Shown: positions 1 to 7,619 of the stretch, one piece after another
How positions within the stretch are numbered: position 1 is the first letter of the stretch
Layout: each line of letters begins with the position of its first letter
DNA from: an uncultured Hyphomonadaceae bacterium
GTDB taxonomy: Bacteria; Pseudomonadota; Alphaproteobacteria; Caulobacterales; Maricaulaceae
DNA length: 64,000 nt
Assembly (NCBI GenBank): GCA_913058335.1
Contig: CAJXPX010000001.1
Location: 246,618 to 310,617, forward strand
Direction of reading: 5' to 3'
The notes under the pieces: generated by a model
Told to the model about the DNA's origin: nothing
What the model saw: only the letters and a program-made list of their open reading frames with translations
The model's database searches: none
Translations under genes and position numbers: made by a program

Positions 1-380
1 CACCAATGCACATAAAATACATCAATATAATCAACCCCTAAGCGAGACAGGCTATCATCAAGCGACTGCCTTAGGTTTTTCCTATGCATTCCGCCTTCAT
101 TTGGGTCGTTTCTGCCCGGTACAGCATTTGTATATTTTGACGCGAGAACAAATCTATTTCGATCGGACTTTATAAAGTCCCCAATCATTTTCTCACTCTC
201 ACCGCCAGTATACATATTGGCCGTATCTATGAAGTTACCTCCCCCTTCTACATACGCATCAAAAATTGGACGACATTCTTTTTCGGACCGGGACCACTCT
301 GCGCCCGGTCCAAATGTCATCGTTCCCAAAGCGAGCTTAGAGACTCTAAGCCCGCTTTTACCAAGAATTTTATACTTCAT
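1..380 (-). CDS. Aldo/keto reductase, 3' end cut by window edge
   Basis: This is the N-terminal part of an NAD(P)H-dependent aldo/keto reductase; the gene runs off the left edge. My reverse-strand translation begins MKYKILGKSGLRVSKLALG, the usual start of the family. The expected catalytic tetrad is visible: Asp in NFIDTANMY, the Tyr of the same motif, Lys in LASKY and His in VHW near the cut. These enzymes are soluble and reduce aldehydes or ketones (or oxidise alcohols) on a TIM-barrel fold. It lies only 5 bases downstream of the Tat-exported NTF2-like gene on the same strand, so the two are probably co-transcribed. The substrate cannot be told from sequence. Confidence 0.9.
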   Translation of the reverse strand, partial: MKYKILGKSGLRVSKLALGTMTFGPGAEWSRSEKECRPIFDAYVEGGGNFIDTANMYTGGESEKMIGDFIKSDRNRFVLASKYTNAVPGRNDPNEGGMHRKNLRQSLDDSLSRLGVDYIDVFYVHW

Positions 381-385
381 TGTTT

Positions 386-1141
386 TTATTCGTTCAGACC
401 CGGATTATCCCGCCATGCTTCATCTGGGGCGGGCACAATACCGAGCTGCATAGCAAACTCTCTAAAATTCCAATGGGTTCGACAGCGGACAATCTTACCT
501 TCTTTATACATCTGGGTTGTTGTTCCGCGTGTTACCGTTGTTTTTCCGGCGGCAGGAATACCAAAAAAGTCCTGATTGTGAGTCGCCTTCCAGATCCACT
601 GCATATAACCCCACTCATCATAGTCGATGTCAGCGCCCAACATAATATTGTTGGTAAACCTATTATAGTCGGCTTCGTATCCTTCCCACTCCTTAGGCAT
701 CGGACCTTGGCGCGTCACGCCTTTTGAGTCCCCCGCAGGCCCACCATCATAGGTTAAAACCTCAAATTTATGAACACCGAAGGGAGATTCTGGACCTGAA
801 TTATTAAATACGACGAACGCCTTGTAGAGCTCTTCTTTGGTCGTAATCGTTTGCATAAACTCAATATCCTCCCACACGAAGTCATCAGCATAATATCCCA
901 GGACTTCTTCGGCCCCTTTATCGAAAAAAGCTGTCACCCAGTCCTGTGCACTTTGAAATGTTTTATATTGCTTGGGAGTTTCGCATTGTGTTTGAGCAAC
1001 TGAAGTCGTGCCAGCACACCCTGCAACGGCGGAAACCCCCGCGAAACCGGCAGCACCCTTTGCAAAATTTCGACGCGAGAAAGCGCGCTGAGACGGCGTC
1101 ATGTGCTTATCTTTGACCAAGCTTGAATATAGAAAATGCAT
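386..1141 (-). CDS. Tat-exported NTF2/SnoaL-like protein
   Basis: A 251-residue protein with a twin-arginine signal (SRRNFAKGAAG, residues about 23-33) followed by a hydrophobic stretch ending near AGCAG, so it is probably exported folded, perhaps as a lipoprotein. The mature part resembles the SnoaL/NTF2-like fold (QDWVTAFFDKGAEEVLGYY, FVWEDIEFMQ), known in small isomerases, cyclases and ligand-binding proteins. The start at 1141 is supported by AGGGAG seven bases upstream; an internal Met at 1102 would still keep the Tat motif. It is transcribed away from the P450 gene and is followed by the aldo/keto reductase. A role on an extracytoplasmic intermediate of the neighbouring pathway is a guess. 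Confidence 0.8.
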   Translation of the reverse strand: MHFLYSSLVKDKHMTPSQRAFSRRNFAKGAAGFAGVSAVAGCAGTTSVAQTQCETPKQYKTFQSAQDWVTAFFDKGAEEVLGYYADDFVWEDIEFMQTITTKEELYKAFVVFNNSGPESPFGVHKFEVLTYDGGPAGDSKGVTRQGPMPKEWEGYEADYNRFTNNIMLGADIDYDEWGYMQWIWKATHNQDFFGIPAAGKTTVTRGTTTQMYKEGKIVRCRTHWNFREFAMQLGIVPAPDEAWRDNPGLNE

Positions 1142-1387
1142 TTATTTCTCCCTAACGATCTTACTGACGTTTATATTTTTGATGATTTTATCATGCCTAG
1201 CTATTTTCAAAAGGCCACAGCGAATTAAGCCAATTAAAAGCAATTCACGTCAATATCAGTCAAATGACACTCTTGGCACTTAGCTGGCACGATAGGCCAT
1301 TGGGGGCGGCCTCTTAATAAAGTTAAGTTAAGGCCATAAAACAATTCCTTTGGTTAAACCAAATTATTCGAATTTCAGGGGACCCTT
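1142..1387. promoter_or_regulatory. Divergent intergenic region, Tat protein / P450
   Basis: About 245 bases separate two divergently transcribed genes and must hold both promoters. The P450 side ends in a clear ribosome-binding site, AGGGGA, six bases before the ATG at 1388. The region is AT-rich. I see no convincing long palindrome or confident -35/-10 pair, so no binding site is assigned. Confidence 0.4.
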
Positions 1388-2626
1388 ATGTCAAAATCCA
1401 TGGCAGCTATATCACCTACCGCGCTAGATTACGATCCGCTAGATCCGGTCGTAAAGCATGAGCCTTATCCTTATTACACGGAAATGCGTAAAACCGACCC
1501 GGTAAAATGGCTGCCTAGCTTAGAAGCTTTTGGCATCTCTCGGTATGATGACATTGGGACCGTTCTCAAGGACGGGATAACCTTTAGCTCGCAACAATTC
1601 TGGCCGCTCCTTTTGGGAGAGTATGACCCTCTACCGGAAGAGCCTCCGATGATTTCTATGGATCCTCCCGGACACATTCATCTAAGAAAGCTCGCAAATA
1701 AAGCTTTTACGCCTTCTAAAGTAAATATGCTAAAAGACCGTGCCTATAAAATCGCACATGAATTAATTGATGATATTATTGCTGAGCATGGTGAAACAGG
1801 TGAATTTGACTGGGCTTGGGAATTTACAGCGCTTTATCCGGTCACGGTAATCGCAGAAGTTTTAGGCGTTCCCACACAAAGGCGTGCAGAATTTAAACAT
1901 TGGGTTGATGATATTCTTTCCGCTGCCAATAGAGCGGCTTATGGCCCAGAGAAATTAGCCGAAATCGCAGAAAGCTCTAAAAATGTAAGGTCTTTTTTCG
2001 AAGATTTATACGATGAGCGCAAAGACAATCTCGGCGAAGATCTTTTGTCCTCTTTCATTATGGCGGAAGTTGACGGCAAAAAAATGTCTCGCAACCAAGT
2101 ATTATCTATGGCAATTTTGCTTTTAATCGGTGGAGTGGAAACAACAACCAATTTACTTGGTACGGTGCTTGTTGAAATGCACCGTCACCCGAAAACTAAA
2201 AAACGTGTTCATGCAAATCATGATTTAATTCCGCCTCTAATAGAGGAAGTTCTGCGATTCAATCCACCCGTTCAGATTATTTTTCGACACGCGACCAAAG
2301 ATGTAGAGATTGGAGGCACGTCAATTCCAGCGGGATCTGCAATTATGCCCATTCTGGCTTCTGGTAATCGGGATGAAGATAAATTCGAAGATCCAGACAC
2401 ATTTAATATTGACCGTAAGATTGACGTTCCTCTCATGTCTTTTGGGCAGGGACCTCACTTCTGTTTAGGGAATTATTTGACTAGAATGGAAGCGAAGGCA
2501 GCTTTAGAAGTTGCTTTTTCAAGGTTCGAAACTCTTGAGGTCGTTTCAGATGACGTAAAGTGGATAGATTCATATTTCGCACGTGGTCCAGCAACCCTAC
2601 CGGTAAAATACAAGGCCGCGACTTAA
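1388..2626 (+). CDS. Cytochrome P450 (bacterial class I type)
   Basis: A soluble 412-residue P450. The heme-thiolate loop is FGQGPHFCLGN with the ligand Cys at residue 359. The I-helix motif GGVETTT carries the acid-threonine pair used in proton delivery, which argues for an O2-activating monooxygenase rather than a peroxygenase. The ExxR helix is visible as EEVLR, and the N-terminal motif SMDPPGHIHLRKLANKAFTP is typical of bacterial CYPs. It needs an electron donor; the nearest redox protein is the Rieske ferredoxin at 6587. It is followed by 2-hydroxyacid and aldehyde dehydrogenase genes on the same strand, suggesting it hydroxylates a substrate that they oxidise further. Subfamily and substrate are not recognisable. 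Confidence 0.95.
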   Translation: MSKSMAAISPTALDYDPLDPVVKHEPYPYYTEMRKTDPVKWLPSLEAFGISRYDDIGTVLKDGITFSSQQFWPLLLGEYDPLPEEPPMISMDPPGHIHLRKLANKAFTPSKVNMLKDRAYKIAHELIDDIIAEHGETGEFDWAWEFTALYPVTVIAEVLGVPTQRRAEFKHWVDDILSAANRAAYGPEKLAEIAESSKNVRSFFEDLYDERKDNLGEDLLSSFIMAEVDGKKMSRNQVLSMAILLLIGGVETTTNLLGTVLVEMHRHPKTKKRVHANHDLIPPLIEEVLRFNPPVQIIFRHATKDVEIGGTSIPAGSAIMPILASGNRDEDKFEDPDTFNIDRKIDVPLMSFGQGPHFCLGNYLTRMEAKAALEVAFSRFETLEVVSDDVKWIDSYFARGPATLPVKYKAAT

Positions 2627-2686
2627 TTTAAAGTCGGCGAGTCACACTTTGCCTCAGTTACTCACATTTGCGACAGGGAGCGCAGC

Positions 2687-3895
2687 ATGAAACGTTTGCG
2701 CAACTGTTTGAACACAGAAGATTTCCGCCTTGCCGCAGGGCGTCGACTGCCCTCTCCTTTATATCATTACATTGAAGGAGGCTCGGACGATGAAGTGACT
2801 TCGGGACAAAACACGTCTGCCTACGAGAAATATAAATTTATACCTCGACAGGCCAATGGGGTGGAAAGCATTAGTCTCAAATCCAAGGTTTTGGGGATGG
2901 ATTTAGACTGGCCTCTAATCTTGTCTCCTACGGGTATGAGTAAACTATTTCATCCCGATGGAGAAATCGGCGTGGCAATAGCGGCTAAAAAGTCTGGTAT
3001 CGCCTATTCTCTTTCGACTATGGCCACGACGAGTATTGAAAGTATTGCAGCGGCAATTTCCGGACCAAAGGTCTTTCAACTTTATTTGTTTAAAGACGAC
3101 GAACTAAATTTCGAGATTTTGGATAGATGCAAGGCGGCAGGCTTCGATGCTGTTTGCCTGACCGTTGATACAGCGATTGCTGGAAATCGAGAAAGAGACG
3201 TTAGAACCGGACTAACAATCCCTCCTAAATTATCCCTCAGAAGTTTTCTCGAATTTGCTTTCAAGCCTCAATGGTGTTTAAATTACTTAAGAGGCGGCAA
3301 ATTCAGTCTTCCAAATATAAGCCAAGATAAGACTGGCGATCTTTCTGTTTTAGCGAATTATTTTGCAGAAAACATGGAATCGCAAATTACTTGGTCTAAA
3401 GTTGATCGAATTGCTACCTATTGGGGCGGCCCATTTGCAGTTAAAGGATTACAGTCAATCGAGGATGTTAAGGCTTCTAAAGCATCCGGTGCCAGTGCTG
3501 TTATAATCTCCAACCATGGGGGGCGTCAATTGGACAGCGTGCCTTCAAGTTTTGAACTGATCGCCGATATAGCCGATGCAACAGGAGATACAATCGAGAT
3601 CATCCAGGATGGCGGAATTCGTCGAGGTAGCCATATTGTTAAATCTTTTGCTATGGGCGCAAAAGCCTGCATGACCGGGCGCCCTTATTTATATGCACTG
3701 TCTGCTTTTGGAGGGGACGGAGTTGAGAGCATCTTAGAATCTCTTCGTATGGAAACTGAGAAAGTGGTTGGGCTGTTGGGGTGTTCAAATATAAATGAGG
3801 TCAATCGTGAACATCTCAGATACGCTAATAAATTGCCTTATTATTTAAGTGAGGCAAGCCCTGCCCCCCTCAATACTAAAATCAGGAGAACATGA
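2687..3895 (+). CDS. FMN-dependent 2-hydroxyacid dehydrogenase/oxidase
   Basis: A 402-residue TIM-barrel flavoprotein of the L-lactate/mandelate dehydrogenase and glycolate oxidase family, which oxidises (S)-2-hydroxyacids to 2-oxoacids. Seen: LYHYIEGGSDDE near the N terminus, the flavin-site segment LILSPTGMSKLFHPDGE, FQLYLFKD, the Lys of FAVKGLQ and the catalytic His and substrate-binding Arg in ISNHGGRQLD. The start has AGGGAG six bases upstream. Its stop overlaps the start of the aldehyde dehydrogenase (ATGA), so the two are translationally coupled. Family members act on lactate, mandelate or long-chain hydroxyacids; the sequence does not decide which. The aldehyde-dehydrogenase partner suggests a 2-hydroxyaldehyde to 2-oxoacid sequence. 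Confidence 0.92.
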   Translation: MKRLRNCLNTEDFRLAAGRRLPSPLYHYIEGGSDDEVTSGQNTSAYEKYKFIPRQANGVESISLKSKVLGMDLDWPLILSPTGMSKLFHPDGEIGVAIAAKKSGIAYSLSTMATTSIESIAAAISGPKVFQLYLFKDDELNFEILDRCKAAGFDAVCLTVDTAIAGNRERDVRTGLTIPPKLSLRSFLEFAFKPQWCLNYLRGGKFSLPNISQDKTGDLSVLANYFAENMESQITWSKVDRIATYWGGPFAVKGLQSIEDVKASKASGASAVIISNHGGRQLDSVPSSFELIADIADATGDTIEIIQDGGIRRGSHIVKSFAMGAKACMTGRPYLYALSAFGGDGVESILESLRMETEKVVGLLGCSNINEVNREHLRYANKLPYYLSEASPAPLNTKIRRT

Positions 3896-5337
3896 TGACA
3901 ACATTACTTTCAGGCGATCTCAAATTTAAACATTTTCTCGGTGGCAAATTTATTTCAGACAAACCGACTTATGATGTTCTCAACCCATCAAATCGGCAAA
4001 ACATAGGACAGGCTCCATCAGCTTCTGAAAGTCTTGTAGGGGATGCTGTTCTCGCGGCTAAGAAAGCTCAAACGGAATGGTCTCGCCTACCAGCAAACGC
4101 CCGAGGGGTGCTGCTCAAATCTCTCGCTAATCTCATCCGTGAAAACTTGCCTCGACTTTCCCAACTCGTGTCCCTGGAGCAAGGTAAAGTTCCAGAGCTA
4201 GCTCAAATGGAGGTAGGCATTGCCGCAGAGTATTTAGATTACATGGCAGGATGGGGACGACGCATCGAAGGGGAAGTCATTTCAAGTGACCGCCCCGGAG
4301 AGACTATGTTGATGTTTCGGCGTCCTATGGGAGTCATTGCTGCAGTTTTACCCTGGAATTTCCCATTTTTTATGGTTGCGCGGAAAATGGCCCCAGCTCT
4401 TATTACCGGGAACACCATAGTCGTAAAGCCATCAGAAGAAACGCCTTTTTGTGCGGCTGCATTTGCTGAACTTGTAGCCCAGACAGAGATCCCCGATGGT
4501 GTTTTTAATATGGTTGGAGGAGAAAGAAAGACTGGCGAATTGCTTGTCGCAAATCCGGATATAGATATGATCAGTTTTACCGGCAGTTCAGCAGCCGGTT
4601 CAGCCATCATGCAGGCGGCAGGGCGCAATCTTACCAAGGTCAACCTTGAACTCGGCGGTAAAGCCCCTGCTATCATTATGGACGACGCGAATATTGATAT
4701 CGCCGCCGCCACTTTAGCAGCTGGTAAATCAATTAACACCGGACAAGCCTGTAATTGTGCGGAACGCATTTACGTCCATAAAGACGTGTCCGAGAAATTT
4801 AATAGTGCATTGGTAAGCGCGATGAGAGACTTGACCTTTGGCGATCCAATGTCTCAAGAAGGGCTTTCTATGGGGCCACTTATCAACCAAAATGCAGTAA
4901 AGCGTTTAGAAGCCTTGGTTGAAAATGCTAAATCAAACGGTGCTGACATATTACTGGGAGGGAAAGCTGAAGATGAAACAGGGTGTCATTTCAGCCCGAC
5001 CATTCTCTCCAAAACAAATAAAAATATGGATATCATGACCGCAGAAGTTTTTGGTCCTGTTTTTGTTGTTGATGAGATCGATAGTCTTGACGAAGGTATT
5101 TCTCGGGCCAATGATTCTGAATATGGGCTAACCTCTTCTATTTTTACGAATAATCTCACATCTGCGATGACGGCTATAAATGAGCTTAAATTTGGAGAGA
5201 CCTATGTGAATCGGGAGAATTTTGAAGCGATCCAAGGGTTTCATGCAGGTGTTAAAAAGTCAGGGATTGGTGGGACCGATGGAAAGCATGGGCTCTACGA
5301 ATATACCCATACTCAGGTGGCGTATATCCAAATCTAA
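3892..5337 (+). CDS. aldA: Aldehyde dehydrogenase, AldA (lactaldehyde dehydrogenase) type
   Basis: A 481-residue NAD(P)-dependent aldehyde dehydrogenase. The catalytic set is visible: Asn in PWNFPFFMVARK, Glu in LELGGKAPA and the nucleophilic Cys in NTGQACNCAER. Stretches such as GETYVNRENFEAIQGFHAG, KKSGIGGTDGKHGL and the C-terminal TQVAYIQ closely match what I recall of the E. coli AldA group, which oxidises lactaldehyde and glycolaldehyde, that is 2-hydroxyaldehydes. It overlaps the FMN 2-hydroxyacid dehydrogenase gene by four bases. Together they would convert a 2-hydroxyaldehyde to a 2-hydroxyacid and then to a 2-oxoacid. Substrate range in this organism is inference. The gene ends just before a convergent AraC regulator. 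Confidence 0.9.
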   Translation: MMTTLLSGDLKFKHFLGGKFISDKPTYDVLNPSNRQNIGQAPSASESLVGDAVLAAKKAQTEWSRLPANARGVLLKSLANLIRENLPRLSQLVSLEQGKVPELAQMEVGIAAEYLDYMAGWGRRIEGEVISSDRPGETMLMFRRPMGVIAAVLPWNFPFFMVARKMAPALITGNTIVVKPSEETPFCAAAFAELVAQTEIPDGVFNMVGGERKTGELLVANPDIDMISFTGSSAAGSAIMQAAGRNLTKVNLELGGKAPAIIMDDANIDIAAATLAAGKSINTGQACNCAERIYVHKDVSEKFNSALVSAMRDLTFGDPMSQEGLSMGPLINQNAVKRLEALVENAKSNGADILLGGKAEDETGCHFSPTILSKTNKNMDIMTAEVFGPVFVVDEIDSLDEGISRANDSEYGLTSSIFTNNLTSAMTAINELKFGETYVNRENFEAIQGFHAGVKKSGIGGTDGKHGLYEYTHTQVAYIQI

Positions 5338-5344
5338 GGACTAG

Positions 5345-6361
5345 TCAGTTAAGCTCCTCAATTTTCACTGTGCTTGGCCGTCGCCCAGTCCAGCTCTTAA
5401 AGGCCCGTGAGAATGTACCTGGGTCAGAAAAGCCGAGTTCATACGCTACCTCCTCCAAGCGCATTCCGCGCTTGAGATACTCAAATGCTAATTCCTCTCT
5501 CAAATTCCTTAGAACGTCTGCATATGTTGTGCCTTCATTTTTCAAACGTCTAAGGAGTGTCCTTTCCGTAAACCCTAATTCCTTGGCAATGGTAGCTTTA
5601 GACGGAGTTTCGTTAGGTAAATGAGCAAGGATAAGATCCCGGATCCGAACAGCAAATGTGCCGGCCATTCTTTGATCTAAGTACCGGATTGCCACGCTGT
5701 CCAGAAGTGTCGCAAGTTCCTCGTCAGAAGACATTACGACAGTCTCTAAATCTTGTTTTTTGAAGACGATTGAATTGTGTATTTCGCGGAACTTGACCGG
5801 ACACCCAAAAAATTCCTGATGTGCATCAGATTTATCTCGGTTACGATGTACGATATTCACTTCTTCAGGAACTAGCGGCTTGTGCGAAATCCAACGAAGA
5901 AAAGCAACAACACTAGCTAAAACTGTATCGACAGTTTGGTAAACAGGGGGATCGCCCCCGGTATCAAAATAAAATGTCAGAACACAAGTTTCATTATTTT
6001 CTGTTAGGGTCGCGGTAGCTGAGTCTGAAATTAATCGACAAAAATGGGCAAATCTCTGCAAGGCTCTCATCAATGTATTGCTACAATTCATGGCATAGCC
6101 AAGAACATGAAAATTTGCCGGACGAACTGAGGACGCTACTTTAAATCCAAAATGCGGGTCTCCGGACAATTTTATCGCCCTTTTCCATAACTCACTGACG
6201 AGCTCTTGTGAGTATCGGCTATATCCCCCTTCTAGCAAATCTGGATCCAAGCCTATGTCATTTAGAACGGAATCAACATCAATTCCCTCGGCTCGCATTG
6301 TATTTATAATAGCAAGAACCCATCCTGTTAAGGCAGAGTGGCGCTGCACTGAATCGATCAT
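5345..6361 (-). CDS. AraC-family transcriptional regulator
   Basis: A regulator of about 338 residues with an N-terminal arabinose-binding-type AraC domain (the OruR/ArgR-like architecture) and a C-terminal double helix-turn-helix: ATIAKELGFTERTLLRRLK and LEEVAYELGFSDPGTFSRAF, ending in WTGRRPS. I place the start at the ATG at 6361 because AAGGGGAG lies directly upstream; the longer frame would need a TTG at 6394. It converges with the aldehyde dehydrogenase gene and diverges from the Rieske-GST-oxidoreductase genes, so it likely controls one or both groups in response to a pathway compound. Confidence 0.9.
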   Translation of the reverse strand: MIDSVQRHSALTGWVLAIINTMRAEGIDVDSVLNDIGLDPDLLEGGYSRYSQELVSELWKRAIKLSGDPHFGFKVASSVRPANFHVLGYAMNCSNTLMRALQRFAHFCRLISDSATATLTENNETCVLTFYFDTGGDPPVYQTVDTVLASVVAFLRWISHKPLVPEEVNIVHRNRDKSDAHQEFFGCPVKFREIHNSIVFKKQDLETVVMSSDEELATLLDSVAIRYLDQRMAGTFAVRIRDLILAHLPNETPSKATIAKELGFTERTLLRRLKNEGTTYADVLRNLREELAFEYLKRGMRLEEVAYELGFSDPGTFSRAFKSWTGRRPSTVKIEELN

Positions 6362-6508
6362 AACTCCCCTTTCACTAGATGTTGATTCGCTCAAAATTCA
6401 ATCAAGACAGCGTGTCGCTTTTCGCTAGATTACTTATGATCTTCATCACATGTCAAGTTACTGAAAACTAAAGATTTGAGCCTGCTTTTTGTCCTGTATT
6501 GCGCATCC

Positions 6509-6525
6509 ATGGCGTTCCGCGCCAT
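6509..6525. promoter_or_regulatory. Short inverted repeat upstream of Rieske gene
   Basis: ATGGCG and CGCCAT flank a five-base centre in the divergent region between the AraC regulator and the Rieske ferredoxin gene. It could be a regulator site or chance; six-base arms are weak evidence. Confidence 0.25.
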
Positions 6526-6586
6526 CATCATTAAAGATATTTCTGCTATAAGGATTGCATAATCATAATAAGAATTAGGGAATGAT

Positions 6587-6892
6587 ATGTTGGAAGTCGG
6601 AAAACTTTCTGATCTGAAAGAAGATAATCCACTTTATTTCGAAAATGGAAATGCAAAAATTGCAGTTTTTCTTGTTGATGGAGAGCCTGTTGCTACTCAA
6701 GCTAATTGCCCCCATGCGAATGGACCTTTGCATAAAGGGTCTATATGCGATCACGTTTTGTCATGCCCCTGGCATGGATGGAGCTATGATCTAAAAACAG
6801 GCGCCTGCGAAGACGACCCTGGGATTAAACTCGAAATCTATCCGGTTTCAGTTGAGGAAAATACTGTCTACGTCTCACTAGTTGAGAATTAA
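6587..6892 (+). CDS. Stand-alone Rieske-type [2Fe-2S] ferredoxin
   Basis: A 101-residue Rieske protein. Both cluster-binding boxes are intact: Cys-x-His in NCPHANGPLHKG and Cys-x-x-His in CPWHGWSYD. There is no signal peptide or membrane anchor, so it is a cytoplasmic electron carrier like the ferredoxins of aromatic ring dioxygenases (BphF/CarAc type). No dioxygenase subunit is encoded in the window. Possible partners are the P450 at 1388 or an enzyme elsewhere. AGGGA lies upstream of the ATG. It is followed after a few bases by the glutathione transferase gene, so the two are very likely co-transcribed. Confidence 0.92.
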   Translation: MLEVGKLSDLKEDNPLYFENGNAKIAVFLVDGEPVATQANCPHANGPLHKGSICDHVLSCPWHGWSYDLKTGACEDDPGIKLEIYPVSVEENTVYVSLVEN

Positions 6893-6901
6893 GTTAAGAC
6901 A

Positions 6902-7609
6902 ATGGCTGGTCTCAATTCTATCGCTCTCTATGGCTATCCCGTCAGTAATTATTTCAATGCTGTACGAGGACTCTTGTTAGAAAAAGGCTTAGAGGGTGAT
7001 TATATTTCTACATCGGCAAAGTCCGATCTTGATATTACAAATAAGAACCCGATGGGGAAAATTCCGTTTATAAAAACGACTGAAGGATTTCTGTCTGAAA
7101 CCCTCCCTATATTTGAATATATTGAAACGACTTACCCTACACCGCGGCTTGCGCCGGATGCCGCTTACGAACGAGCATTGGTTCGTCAGCTTATGAATAT
7201 ATGCCAAGTTTACTTAGAAGATCCACTACGCCGCCTGTACCCCGGCGTGTTTATGGGAGAGCAAAATTCCTCTTCCGTTATTGCGGCTTCGAAAGTTACG
7301 ATCGATCGGGCGATCGGCGCCTTGGAAAAAATGGTTCAGTTTTCTCCTTACCTATTAGGTAGTGAAATCACCCATGCAGATGTTTTCGCCTTTTATATTT
7401 TTGACATAGGCGAGCGCGTCTTTCGACACACTTACAACAAATCGCTATTAGAGACCCTTGGCGGCGCGGCTGATTGGCATCGCACAATGGTATCTCGAAA
7501 TAGCACGCAAATTGTACTCGCGGATTTTGAGGCAGCGTTTAGCGTCTATTTAAACTCAAAAAATGCCGCCTGGATAGAACCAAAGACCAATGGATGGATG
7601 TATGCGTAA
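6902..7609 (+). CDS. Glutathione S-transferase family protein
   Basis: A 235-residue cytosolic GST-fold protein. The N-terminal thioredoxin-like domain shows the glutathione-site elements NPMGKIPFI (with cis-Pro) and the SETLPIFEYIE helix (the usual ES/ESxxI motif); an all-helical C-terminal domain follows (LLGSEITHADVFAFYIF). GSTs conjugate or deglutathionylate electrophiles such as epoxides, or isomerise ring-cleavage products. It sits between the Rieske ferredoxin and the 2-oxoacid oxidoreductase, so it may process a reactive intermediate such as an epoxide. The ribosome-binding site is weak, consistent with translational coupling to the upstream gene. Confidence 0.88.
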   Translation: MAGLNSIALYGYPVSNYFNAVRGLLLEKGLEGDYISTSAKSDLDITNKNPMGKIPFIKTTEGFLSETLPIFEYIETTYPTPRLAPDAAYERALVRQLMNICQVYLEDPLRRLYPGVFMGEQNSSSVIAASKVTIDRAIGALEKMVQFSPYLLGSEITHADVFAFYIFDIGERVFRHTYNKSLLETLGGAADWHRTMVSRNSTQIVLADFEAAFSVYLNSKNAAWIEPKTNGWMYA

Positions 7610-7619
7610 AGTAGATTTA

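Noticed and set aside
386-727. Plus-strand open frame over the Tat NTF2-like gene
   Set aside because: It is a shadow of the minus-strand gene, with no ribosome-binding site or family resemblance.
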